Below, piece after piece: positions 38,172 through 47,061 of a DNA stretch of 64,000 nucleotides. The translations under genes and the position numbers were made by a program. Origin of the DNA: Chloroflexota bacterium (GTDB lineage: Bacteria; Chloroflexota; Limnocylindria; Limnocylindrales; CSP1-4); the NCBI GenBank assembly GCA_017853275.1, contig JAFMJV010000008.1, positions 20,530 through 84,529 of the forward strand, in the 5' to 3' direction. Every line of letters starts with the position of its first letter. Within the stretch, counting starts at the first letter, position 1. The notes under the pieces were generated by a model that saw only the letters and a program-made list of their open reading frames with translations, made no database searches and was not told the DNA's origin.

Positions 38172-38504
38172 ATGGGTGCTGCCGAGACGATGGAAGACTT
38201 CTTCATGCGCCTCAACGCGGGCGACCGGAGCGGAGCCGTGCGGCTCCTCGCGGAGACCGCGGAGATGCGTGTCCACGTCCAGGGGAGCAGCCGGCTCCTC
38301 AAGGGATCGGAGCAGGTGGGAGGCTGGTTCCTCCGCGCGGACGCCGGCCTGCGGATGATCCCGGGCGAGGTCCGCGAGACGGGGAACACGTACGAGGCGG
38401 ATCTCGTCGTCGTCCGCCCGGGTGCTCCCTCCCAGCATCTCGATGCGCTCTTCCGCATCGAGGCCGGGAAGATCGTCGCGATCAACCTCACGCCGCGGCG
38501 CTGA
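38172..38504 (+). CDS. NTF2/SnoaL-like small protein
   Basis: MEDFFMRLNAGDRSGAVRLLAETAEMRV...LDALFRIEAGKIVAINL. Confidence 0.75.
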   Translation: MGAAETMEDFFMRLNAGDRSGAVRLLAETAEMRVHVQGSSRLLKGSEQVGGWFLRADAGLRMIPGEVRETGNTYEADLVVVRPGAPSQHLDALFRIEAGKIVAINLTPRR

Positions 38505-38534
38505 GGACGGGGCGCGCGCGGCCCCCCGGCGCGA

Positions 38535-39929
38535 CTACCCGTCGCTTCCGCGGGCGGGCTTGCGGCAGACGTAGTCCGCGGGCGGGATCGTGATCACCGT
38601 CCCGTACATCAGGTAGTCCGGGTTCCGGCGCAGCTCCGGGTTGATGCAGATGAGGAGCTGGAGCTCCACCCCGTAGAGCCGCGCGATATCCAGGAGCGTG
38701 TCGCCCCGCTTCACCCGGTAGGTCTGGAGCTCCTCCCCCGGATCGAGGCTGGGTACCGCCGTGGGCGCGGCCGTGGCCGCGGCATCCGCGGAGGGGACGG
38801 GGCTCGGGGATGCGACGACCGGCGTCGCCCCACCCCCGGCGAGGAAGCCCGGGAGGAGGAAGAGGAGGACCGCGGCGAGGAGGAGGATCGCGGCGCCGAT
38901 GGCCACGGGGGGCACGATCGGCGGCAGGGCATCCATCCGCCCGGGGCGGGGGACGGCCGCCGCGTGGGGGCGGTTCCACTCTCCCGATCCGGCCGAGCGG
39001 CCGGGCCCGCGCGCGGGAGCACGGAGCGAGATCGGGTTGCGGATCTCGAAGGGGAGGCGGCCGCGGCCGTTCCCGCGGCTCGCGAGCTCGGCGGCCAGAT
39101 CCGGCGGCAGCGACGGGCCGGCAGGGGCCGGGACCGGTGCGGGCGCCATGCGGGGAGCGCGGCCCGCGGGCGACCGGTCCGGCTCCGTGCTGAGCTCCGC
39201 GTCCGCGGGCAGGTCGTCCTCCGCCAGACCGCCGATCGTCCCGGCGCCGGTCTCGAGCTCGTCCGCGTCGACGGCCGTGGGCGCATCGGGCGGCTCCGGC
39301 CGCTCGCGGCTGAGGAGCGTAGCGAACCAGCCCGGCGCAGGGACCGGGACGTCGTCCTCCGCGTCCGCCGGACGGCGCTGCGGCCGGGGGGCGACGGGGG
39401 GCGCGATCGGCTCCGCGGGACGGCGGCCGGCGAAGGTGCCGGGGAGCGGCTCGCTCCGCTCGCCCGGCGGGCTCCAGGGCAGGTCGGCCGGACGGGACGG
39501 CCGGGTCTCGGTGGCCGGCGCCGTCGCCGGGAGATCGGCGGCAGGGACGTCCGCCGTGGAGCGCAGCTCGGGACGATCGACCCAGGGAGGCGGGGCGGCC
39601 CAGTCGTAGGGGGTCTCGGTGGCAGGCCCGGCGCCCGCGGCAGCCTCGTCCGCAGGCCGGTCGAACCCGTCATCGATCGGGGGGAGCGCCTCGGGGACGG
39701 GCGGTGCGGCAGCGCGCGCCGCCCAGGCGAGGAAGACGGAGCAGGTGGCGAAGGTCGGCCCGAGGCACCACGTGGTCTGCCACGAGAGCGAGGGCGGGAG
39801 CGGCTGCTCCTGCGCATAGCAACGGTGGCGCGGGTCCGGCGCGGTCTGACGCCGGTCGCGGTCCACGTCCAGCGCGAGGAAGGGACACGCTCCGGCGGCC
39901 GCCCCGGCGGTGGGGGCCCGATCGCTCAT
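38535..39929 (-). CDS. Single-pass membrane protein: N-terminal 4-Cys region, Pro/Ala linker, TM helix, C-terminal LysM
   Basis: LysM: YRVKRGDTLLDIARLYGVELQLLICINPELRRNPDYLMYGTVITIP; TM: VAIGAAILLLAAVLLFLLPGFL; N-terminal CPFLALDVDRDRRQTAPDPRHRCYA...CLGPTFATCSVF. Confidence 0.85.
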   Translation of the reverse strand: MSDRAPTAGAAAGACPFLALDVDRDRRQTAPDPRHRCYAQEQPLPPSLSWQTTWCLGPTFATCSVFLAWAARAAAPPVPEALPPIDDGFDRPADEAAAGAGPATETPYDWAAPPPWVDRPELRSTADVPAADLPATAPATETRPSRPADLPWSPPGERSEPLPGTFAGRRPAEPIAPPVAPRPQRRPADAEDDVPVPAPGWFATLLSRERPEPPDAPTAVDADELETGAGTIGGLAEDDLPADAELSTEPDRSPAGRAPRMAPAPVPAPAGPSLPPDLAAELASRGNGRGRLPFEIRNPISLRAPARGPGRSAGSGEWNRPHAAAVPRPGRMDALPPIVPPVAIGAAILLLAAVLLFLLPGFLAGGGATPVVASPSPVPSADAAATAAPTAVPSLDPGEELQTYRVKRGDTLLDIARLYGVELQLLICINPELRRNPDYLMYGTVITIPPADYVCRKPARGSDG

Positions 39930-39950
39930 CGGGCGATGATAGGCCGGGGG

Positions 39951-39979
39951 GGCCGGGGACGCCGGTGGGCGCCCCGGCC
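39951..39979 (-). terminator. Hairpin downstream of cysN
   Basis: GGCCGGGGACGCCGGTGGGCGCCCCGGCC inverted repeat just past the cysN stop; no obvious U tract. Confidence 0.4.
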
Positions 39980-39993
39980 GGTCCGGGTGCGGC

Positions 39994-41280
39994 TCAGAGA
40001 GCGGCGCCGTCCGGGTCGATCTGCTGCTCGGGGCCCGGCTGGAAGATCATCCCGGCCGCGACCGTGTCCGAGGTGGCCTCATCGATGAGGATGAAGCCGC
40101 CGGTTGTCCGGCTGTCCCGGTACTCGTCCAGCATGAGCGGGGAGCTGACGCGGATCCGGACCCGGCCGATCTCGTTGAGCGCGAGCTCGGAGACGCCCTC
40201 CTGGCGGTGGAGCGTGTTCACGTCGATCCGGTAGCGCAGGTCCTCGACGATCGCCTTGACGGTCTTCGTGGTGTGCTTCAGCCAGTAGCGGGCGCCCGGC
40301 TTCATCGGCTGGTCGTTCATCCAGCAGACCATCGCGCCCAGCTCCTGGGCCACGGTGGGCTGGTTGTGCGGCCGGCAGAGCATGTCGCCACGGCCGATGT
40401 CGATGTCATCCTCGAGCTCGATCGTGACGGACATCGGGGGGGCGGCCGCATCCACCGGGCCATCCAGGGTGGAGATCCGGGAGATCCGGGAGCGCTTGCC
40501 GGACGGGAGGGCGACGATGTCATCCCCCGTCTTGAAGACGCCCGCCGCGACCTGGCCCGCGTAGCCGCGGAAGTCGTGGTGCGCGTCCGACTGCGGCCGG
40601 ATCACCCACTGGACGGGGAAGCGGGCGTCGATGAGGTTCCGGTCCCCGCCGATGTAGACGTGCTCCAGGTGGTAGAGGAGCGACGGCCCCTGGTACCAGG
40701 GCATGGAGATCGAGCGCTGGACGACGTTGTCCCCGTGGAGCGCGGAGATCGGGATGAACTGGATGTCGTGGACGGCGAGCTTCTCGGCCCAGGCGGAGAA
40801 CTCGTCCTGGATCCGCTCGAAGACGGCCTCGTCATAGCCCACGAGATCCATCTTGTTCACGGCCACCACGAGGTGCGGGATGCCGAGAAGGCTGGCGATG
40901 AAGGCGTGGCGGCGCGACTGCTCGAGGACGCCGTTCCGGGCGTCGATGAGGATGATCGCGAGGTCCGAGGTGCTCGCCCCGGTGACCATGTTCCGCGTGT
41001 ACTGGATGTGGCCGGGGGTGTCCGCGATGATGAACTTGCGGCGCGGCGTCGCGAAGTAGCGGTAGGCGACGTCGATCGTGATCCCCTGCTCCCGCTCGGC
41101 GCGCAGGCCGTCCGTGAGGAGCGCGAGGTCCACCTGGTTGTAGCCGCGCCGGCGGCTCGTCTGCTCGATCGCGGCGAGCTGGTCCTCGAAGATCCCCTTG
41201 GAATCGTAGAGAAGCCGCCCGATCAGGGTGCTCTTGCCGTCATCGACGGAGCCGGCCGTGGAGAAGCGGAGAAGGTCCAT
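39994..41280 (-). CDS. cysN: Sulfate adenylyltransferase subunit 1 (GTPase)
   Basis: FSTAGSVDDGKSTLIGRLLYDSK, REQGITIDVAYRYF, ADTPGHIQYTRNMVTGAS, AVNKMDL. No C-terminal APS kinase domain. Confidence 0.96.
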   Translation of the reverse strand: MDLLRFSTAGSVDDGKSTLIGRLLYDSKGIFEDQLAAIEQTSRRRGYNQVDLALLTDGLRAEREQGITIDVAYRYFATPRRKFIIADTPGHIQYTRNMVTGASTSDLAIILIDARNGVLEQSRRHAFIASLLGIPHLVVAVNKMDLVGYDEAVFERIQDEFSAWAEKLAVHDIQFIPISALHGDNVVQRSISMPWYQGPSLLYHLEHVYIGGDRNLIDARFPVQWVIRPQSDAHHDFRGYAGQVAAGVFKTGDDIVALPSGKRSRISRISTLDGPVDAAAPPMSVTIELEDDIDIGRGDMLCRPHNQPTVAQELGAMVCWMNDQPMKPGARYWLKHTTKTVKAIVEDLRYRIDVNTLHRQEGVSELALNEIGRVRIRVSSPLMLDEYRDSRTTGGFILIDEATSDTVAAGMIFQPGPEQQIDPDGAAL

Positions 41281-41282
41281 GC

Positions 41283-42218
41283 CTAGAAGTACCCCTCGCG
41301 CTTCCGGTCTTCCATCGAGGTCTCGCTGAAGGCGTCATCCGCCCGCGTGGCGCCGCGCTCCGTGATCCGGGCCGCGGCGACCTCCGCGATGATGTCTGCC
41401 ACGTTGGCGGCGGGCGAGGCGACCGCGCCGGTGCAGGTCATGTCACCGACCGTCCGGTAGCGCACGACCATCTGCTTGGCCTCCTCGTTCTCGGCGCGCT
41501 CGAGGAAGGGGTTCGTGGCGAGCCACATCCCACCGCGGCGGAAGACCTCGCGCTCGTGGGCGTAGTAGATCGAGGGGACCTCGATCCGCTCGCGCTCGAT
41601 GTACTGCCAGACGTCCATCTCCGTCCAGTTCGAGATGGGGAAGACGCGCATGTGCTGGCCGCGCCGGATCCGGCCGTTGTAGAGGCTCCACAGCTCGGGA
41701 CGCTGGGCGCGCGGCTCCCACTGGCCGAACTCGTCCCGGAGGGAGAAGACGCGCTCCTTGGCGCGGGCCTTCTCCTCGTCCCGGCGGGCGCCGCCGAAGA
41801 CGGCATCGAAGCCGTTCTCCTGGATCGCATCGAGGAGAGTGGTGGTCTGGAGGCGGTTGCGGGAGGGGTTCCCGGGCTCCTCGCGGACGCGGCCCTTGTC
41901 GATCGATTCCTGGACGGAGGCGACGATCAGCCGCTCACCGAGCTCCGCGACGCGCCGGTCCCGGTAGTCCAGGACCTCCGGGAAGTTGTGCCCGGTATCC
42001 ACGTGCATGAGCGGGAACGGGAAGCGCGCGGGACGGAAGGCCTTCTCCGCGATCCGGAGCATGACGATCGAATCCTTGCCGCCGGAGAAGAGGAGGACGG
42101 GCCGCTCGAACTCCGCGGCGACCTCGCGCATGATGAAGACCGATTCGGCCTCCAGCGCATCGAGGTGGGAGAGGCGGCGCCGAAGCGAGCTCGCGGTGAC
42201 CTGGGTGGCGTCGAGCAT
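41283..42218 (-). CDS. cysD: Sulfate adenylyltransferase subunit 2
   Basis: LSHLDALEAESVFIMREVAAEFERPVLLFSGGKDSIVMLRIAEKAF, PFPLMHVDTGHNFPEVLDYRD, RRDEEKARAKERVFSLRD. Confidence 0.96.
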   Translation of the reverse strand: MLDATQVTASSLRRRLSHLDALEAESVFIMREVAAEFERPVLLFSGGKDSIVMLRIAEKAFRPARFPFPLMHVDTGHNFPEVLDYRDRRVAELGERLIVASVQESIDKGRVREEPGNPSRNRLQTTTLLDAIQENGFDAVFGGARRDEEKARAKERVFSLRDEFGQWEPRAQRPELWSLYNGRIRRGQHMRVFPISNWTEMDVWQYIERERIEVPSIYYAHEREVFRRGGMWLATNPFLERAENEEAKQMVVRYRTVGDMTCTGAVASPAANVADIIAEVAAARITERGATRADDAFSETSMEDRKREGYF

Positions 42219-42276
42219 GCGGTCTGCGGAGTCCTCGTGGAGCCGGCCGTCGGGCCGGCCTCGGGCTTTGGCGCGG

Positions 42277-42299
42277 GTATTTCCCATCGTCGCGATAGG
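42277..42299 (-). promoter_or_regulatory. Predicted sulfur-regulon operator upstream of cysD
   Basis: Minus-strand CCTATCGCGACGATGGGAAATAC; matches sites at 44285-44307 and 48174-48196. Confidence 0.65.
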
Positions 42300-42449
42300 A
42301 GATATCGGAGCGCCTCTGTCCGGCGTAGTATACCGGCCGTGCCGGTCCGGCCACGCCACGGAGGTCCACGCTTGACCCACGATGGGATCACCGGGCAGGA
42401 GCCGGAAGGGCGCCGCCGGAATGGCAGGGTCGCCACGTGGCGGGCCGCG

Positions 42450-43325
42450 ATGGGGATGTCGCCGCGTGCCTTCGCGGCATCCGTCGCCCTGCCGATCGTG
42501 TGCGCGTTCGTGATCGCAGCGACCCTCGTCACGGCACCGGTGGACGAGCGGACGACGATCGTCTGGGCGACCCTCATCGCGGTCGCCTCCGGTCTCTCGG
42601 CGACCGCCATCGGCGTCTACGGAGGCGTCCTCGTCCCCGGCCTCCTCCTGCTCGGCATCGACCCGCGCTTCGCGGCCGCCGCCTCGCTCTTCCTCCAGGT
42701 CCTCGTCATCCCGCTCGGCGCGAGCGCGCACTACCGCCTGGGGAACGTGACCCGCCACGTGGCCCTGCCGCTCGTCATCGGCGGGATGATCGGCGCGTTC
42801 ATCGGGCCCTTCTTCGCCGCGACCCTCCCGAAGGACGTCATCGCACGGCTCGTGGCGGGCGTGATCGTCCTCGTGGGCGTCCTCGTCCTTGCCACGCTGC
42901 GGTGGGGCGGCCTGAAGAGCGTCCTGCCCACGGAAGAGGTCTCGCAGGCGCGGATCGGCGGGGTCGGGCTCTTCGCGGGCTTCGCCTCCGGCATCTCGGG
43001 CGCCGGCTGGGGCCCGATCGGGGTGAAGCTCCTCATCCTCCTCCGCCTCGAGCCGCGCCAGGCGATCGGCTCATCGCTCGTGGGCCGGGTCTTCATGGCC
43101 GCCGCCGCGGTCGCCGGCTTCATCGTCGCCGTCGCCGTCGGGTCGTCGCGCGCCGCGGATATCGAGGTCGACCTGTGGCTGATCGTCCCGATGCTGGCAG
43201 GCTCGGTGGCGGTGATGGTCCCCGGCGCCTTCCTCGTGAGCCGCCTCGACCGGGGGAAGGCCACGATCGCGATCACGCTGCTTTCGATCGCGCTCGCCCT
43301 GCCCACCCTCGTCTGGGGGCACTAG
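42450..43325 (+). CDS. TSUP/TauE-SafE family sulfite/sulfur-compound transporter (1)
   Basis: Multiple TM helices; GGMIGAFIGPFFAATLPKDVIARLVAGVIVLVG, FASGISGAGWGPIGVKLLIL. Confidence 0.87.
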   Translation: MGMSPRAFAASVALPIVCAFVIAATLVTAPVDERTTIVWATLIAVASGLSATAIGVYGGVLVPGLLLLGIDPRFAAAASLFLQVLVIPLGASAHYRLGNVTRHVALPLVIGGMIGAFIGPFFAATLPKDVIARLVAGVIVLVGVLVLATLRWGGLKSVLPTEEVSQARIGGVGLFAGFASGISGAGWGPIGVKLLILLRLEPRQAIGSSLVGRVFMAAAAVAGFIVAVAVGSSRAADIEVDLWLIVPMLAGSVAVMVPGAFLVSRLDRGKATIAITLLSIALALPTLVWGH

Positions 43326-43337
43326 GAGCGCGAGGTC

Positions 43338-44258
43338 TCAGCCTCCCTCGGGACCGGGGGGCGTCCCCAGCGAGCGTCCCGCCGCGATGAAGCGCGCCGA
43401 GTCGCGGCGCTTCCGGATCCAGAGCCCGGCCGCGAGACCGACGGTCAGGACGATCGTCACGATCCGCACCGCGAGCGCGACGTCCGGCCCGACGCCGGCG
43501 AGCGCGAGGACGCGCTCGGAGTTCGTGACGATGATCATCCCGGCGATGACCGCACCAAGGATCTGGTGGTCGATCCGCCGCACGAGCCACGCGGCGATCG
43601 GTGCCGCGATGATCCCACCGACGAGCAGGACGGCGACCGCATCCCAGGCGATCTCCTCGAGACCGAGCCCGATGAGGAAGCCGACGCTCGCGCCGGCGGC
43701 GACGAGGAACTCCGAGGCGCTCACGGTGCCGATCACCTTGCGCGGCTGCATCCGGTTCGCGGCCATCAGCGTGGAGGTGGAGACGGGTCCCCATCCACCG
43801 CCGCCCGCCGCGTCGATGAAGCCGGCCACGATCCCGAGCGGGCCGAGGGTGTACCAGCGGATCGGGACCTGGGGAAGGCGTGCCGATCGGCCCGCCACGG
43901 CGCGGTAGAGGATGAGGACGGCGAGGAGGAGCAGGACGAGCGAGACCCACGGTCGCGCGGCGGTCGCGTCCACGGAGGAGAGGACGTAGGCGCCGAGGAA
44001 GGCGCCGATCCCGCCGGGGATCGCGAGCCGGGAGACGACCTTCCAGTTCACGTTCCCGAAGCGCCAGTGGGCGGCCCCGGAGGCGAGCGTCGTGCCGAGC
44101 TCCGCGAAGTGGACGGAGGCCGAGGCGACCGCGGGGGTGAGCCCGGCGGTGAGGAGGATCGTCGTGGCGGTCACGCCGTAGCCCATGCCGAGGGCGCCGT
44201 CGATGAGCTGGGCGATGAAGCCCGCGACCGCGACGAGGACGAGGTTGCTACCGAGCAT
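43338..44258 (-). CDS. TSUP/TauE-SafE family transporter (2)
   Basis: FIAQLIDGALGMGYGVTATTILLTAGLTPAVASASVHFAELGTTLASGAAHW, GFIDAAGGGGWGPVSTSTLM. Confidence 0.92.
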   Translation of the reverse strand: MLGSNLVLVAVAGFIAQLIDGALGMGYGVTATTILLTAGLTPAVASASVHFAELGTTLASGAAHWRFGNVNWKVVSRLAIPGGIGAFLGAYVLSSVDATAARPWVSLVLLLLAVLILYRAVAGRSARLPQVPIRWYTLGPLGIVAGFIDAAGGGGWGPVSTSTLMAANRMQPRKVIGTVSASEFLVAAGASVGFLIGLGLEEIAWDAVAVLLVGGIIAAPIAAWLVRRIDHQILGAVIAGMIIVTNSERVLALAGVGPDVALAVRIVTIVLTVGLAAGLWIRKRRDSARFIAAGRSLGTPPGPEGG

Positions 44259-44284
44259 CGTCTCCCCTGACCCCCATCGGTCCT

Positions 44285-44307
44285 GTATCTCCTATCGAGG
44301 CGATAGG
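44285..44307 (-). promoter_or_regulatory. Predicted sulfur-regulon operator upstream of TSUP gene 2
   Basis: Core CCTATCGAGGCGATAGG (44291-44307) is a perfect 7-bp-arm palindrome; minus strand continues GATAGGAGATAC. Confidence 0.7.
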
Positions 44308-44364
44308 GAATGAGGATGATGGGAGACGATCCGCCATCCGTCAAACGGGGCGGTGAGCCGCGGA

Positions 44365-45354
44365 TCAGCCGGTGGGCACCTCCCGCCCGCCGGCCTGCGC
44401 ATCCGCGAAGGTGCGGGGGTGGCGTGCGCGCGCCCAGACGATCCGGCCGGCGGTGACCTCCAGGGCCTCCGCCTCGTCCCGCGTCAGCTGGGCCCAGGTC
44501 CGGTGCCCGTCGCCGTGCACAAGCTCCGCGCGCACCTCGAAGCCGAGGTGGACGACGCGCTCCACGAGGACCTCCACGGCACCGTCCTCGGGGTCCGGGA
44601 GAAGGTCGATGTCGTGGGGCCGGACAAGAGCGCCGTCGACGGTCGTCACCGGCCCGATGAAGGTCATCACGAAGGCGTTCGCGGGACGATCGTAGAGATC
44701 GCGCGGCGTCCCTTCCTGCTCGATCCGGCCGTGGTCCATGACCACGATATGGTCGGCGACATCCATCGCCTCCTCCTGGTCGTGGGTCACGAAGACGGTC
44801 GTCACGTGGGTCTCGTCATGGAGGCGGCGGAGCCACTGGCGGAGCTCCTTCCGGACGCGGGCATCGAGCGCGCCGAACGGCTCGTCGAGGAGGAGCATCC
44901 GGGGCTCGACGGCGAGCGCGCGCGCGAGGGCCATCCGCTGACGCTGGCCACCGGAGAGCTGGCTGGGGTAGCGGTCGGCGAGGTGCGCGATCTGGACGAG
45001 CTCAAGGAGCTCGCGGACGCGGCGCTCGATCTCCGCCCGTGGCCGCTTGCGGATCGTGAGGCCGAAGGCGACGTTGTCATGGACGGTCATGTGCCGGAAA
45101 GGCGCGTAGTGCTGGAAGACGAAGCCGATCCCCCGTGCCTGGGGCGGCATCCGGGTGACGTCGCGCCCGTCGAGGATGACCGCGCCCGCATCCGGCTCCT
45201 CGAGACCGCCGATGATCCGGAGGAGCGTCGTCTTGCCGCTCCCGGATGGCCCGAGGAGCGCCGTGAGGGATCCGTCCCGGATCTCGAGATCGACCCGGTC
45301 GAGGGCGACGAAGTCACCGAACCGCTTGGTCAGCTGCCTGACGACGATCGCCAC
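44365..45354 (-). CDS. cysA: Sulfate ABC transporter ATP-binding protein
   Basis: [83 protein letters not shown] start. Confidence 0.94.
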   Translation of the reverse strand: MAIVVRQLTKRFGDFVALDRVDLEIRDGSLTALLGPSGSGKTTLLRIIGGLEEPDAGAVILDGRDVTRMPPQARGIGFVFQHYAPFRHMTVHDNVAFGLTIRKRPRAEIERRVRELLELVQIAHLADRYPSQLSGGQRQRMALARALAVEPRMLLLDEPFGALDARVRKELRQWLRRLHDETHVTTVFVTHDQEEAMDVADHIVVMDHGRIEQEGTPRDLYDRPANAFVMTFIGPVTTVDGALVRPHDIDLLPDPEDGAVEVLVERVVHLGFEVRAELVHGDGHRTWAQLTRDEAEALEVTAGRIVWARARHPRTFADAQAGGREVPTG

Positions 45355-46201
45355 GCGAGAACCTCCGCTGGATGACGCCGGACTGCAGGACGGACATCCC
45401 GAGCAGGACGGCGAGGGCCATGAGCGCCAGGACGACGGATGCGGCGTATGCGCCGACCGGGTCGAACGACTGGAACCGCTCCTCGACATGAAGGGTCAGC
45501 GTCTCCGTCTTGCCGGAGAGCTTTCCCGAGACGATGCTCACCGCGCCGAACTCCCCGAGGGAGCGGGCGGTCGTGAGGATCACGCCGTAGATCACGCCCC
45601 AGCGGATCGCCGGCAGGGTGATCCGCCGGAAGGTCCGCCAGCTGCCGGATCCCAGCGTGGCCGCGGCCTCCTCCTGGTCCGTTCCCACCTCCCGGAGGAG
45701 GGGCATCACCTCGCGGACGACGAACGGGAGCGAGACGAGGATCGTGGCGAGGACGATCCCCGGGACCGCGAAGATCACCTGGAACCCGCGCGCCTCGAGC
45801 TCCGGTCCGATCACCCCGAACTTCCCGTAGACGAGGATGAGCGCCAGCCCGATGACGACCGGCGAGAGCGCGAACGGGAGGTCGATCAGGGCGTTCAGGA
45901 ACGCGCCGCCGCGCGGCCGGTGGCGGACGAGGGTGATCGCGGCGATGACCCCGAAGATCGCGTTGAAGGGGACGGCGATGACGGTGACGATGATCGTCAG
46001 GCGGAACGCCGCGAGGAACGCGGGGCGCGAGAGGGCCTCGATGACCGGCTCGATCCCGCGCTCGAAGGTGCGCACGAAGACGAGGAGGACCGGCAGGACG
46101 AGGAGGAGCGCGAGGTAGGTGAGCGCGATCCCGCGGACGAGGAGCGCGACACGCGATCGACGGCGCCGCGGGGCGCGGGCGGGGGCTCGGTCGCTGCTCA
46201 T
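45314..46201 (-). CDS. cysW: Sulfate ABC transporter permease CysW
   Basis: [83 protein letters not shown]. Confidence 0.93.
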   Translation of the reverse strand: MSSDRAPARAPRRRRSRVALLVRGIALTYLALLLVLPVLLVFVRTFERGIEPVIEALSRPAFLAAFRLTIIVTVIAVPFNAIFGVIAAITLVRHRPRGGAFLNALIDLPFALSPVVIGLALILVYGKFGVIGPELEARGFQVIFAVPGIVLATILVSLPFVVREVMPLLREVGTDQEEAAATLGSGSWRTFRRITLPAIRWGVIYGVILTTARSLGEFGAVSIVSGKLSGKTETLTLHVEERFQSFDPVGAYAASVVLALMALAVLLGMSVLQSGVIQRRFSRGDRRQAADQAVR

Positions 46202-47061
46202 GCCACCGCCTCGTGCCGGCTGCCACGCCGGCGGAGGAGCTCGAGAGAGGAGAGGGTGAGGAGCGCACCCGCGAGAAGGACGACGGAGATCGCCGCGGCT
46301 CCGCCGGGGTCGTCGTTCTCGAGCTGGATGAAGATGTTCACGGCGGCGACCTCCGTCCGGTACGGGATGTTCCCGGAGATGAGGACGACCGACCCGAACT
46401 CGCCGATGGCACGCGCGAAGGCGAGCGCGCAACCCGTGAGGATCGCGGGGGCGAGGTTCGGGAGGATGATCCGGCGCAGCACGGTCAGCGGGCTCGCACC
46501 GAGCGAAGCCGCCGCCTCCTCCATCTCCCGGTCGAGCTCGATGAGGACCGGCTGGACCGCGCGCACCACGAAGGGGAGCGTGACGAAGAGGAGCGCCAGG
46601 AGGATCCCCGCCTGGGTGTAGGCAAGGTTCAGCCCGAAGGGGCTCTTCGGGCCGTAGAGCGTGAGGAGCGTGAGCCCCGCGACGATCGTCGGGAGCGCGA
46701 ATGGCAGGTCGATGAGGGCGTTGACGATCCGCTTGCCGGGGAACTCATCCCGGACGAGGACCCACGCGATGAGCGTGCCCATGACGGCATCGATGAGGAC
46801 GACGATCGCCGACAGGAGGAAGGTGAGCTGGAGCGCCGCGATGGACTGCGGGCTGGTGATCGCCCGGAGGAACGACTCCGGACCTTCCACGACCGCGCGG
46901 CCCGCCACCGCGGCCACCGGCAGAAGGACGATGAGGCCCAGCCATGCAGCGGTCAGCCCCGCACCGATCGCCGGCAGGCGATCGGTGCGGGGTCCGCCAC
47001 GGGGGCGGCCGGGGAGGGACGGCCGCAGGAGGAGCGGCCGTCCCCGGAGGCCGCCGGTCAG
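46198..47061 (-). CDS. cysT: Sulfate ABC transporter permease CysT (start uncertain; GTG 46917 or CTG 47061)
   Basis: [77 protein letters not shown]. First TM (GAGLTAAWLGLIVLLPVAAVAG) lies upstream of the track start. Confidence 0.88.
   Translation of the reverse strand: MTGGLRGRPLLLRPSLPGRPRGGPRTDRLPAIGAGLTAAWLGLIVLLPVAAVAGRAVVEGPESFLRAITSPQSIAALQLTFLLSAIVVLIDAVMGTLIAWVLVRDEFPGKRIVNALIDLPFALPTIVAGLTLLTLYGPKSPFGLNLAYTQAGILLALLFVTLPFVVRAVQPVLIELDREMEEAAASLGASPLTVLRRIILPNLAPAILTGCALAFARAIGEFGSVVLISGNIPYRTEVAAVNIFIQLENDDPGGAAAISVVLLAGALLTLSSLELLRRRGSRHEAVA

Noticed and set aside
45155-46621. 488-aa plus-strand acidic ORF across the cysA/cysW/cysT region
   Set aside because: Antisense to three well-supported ABC transporter genes; shadow ORF.
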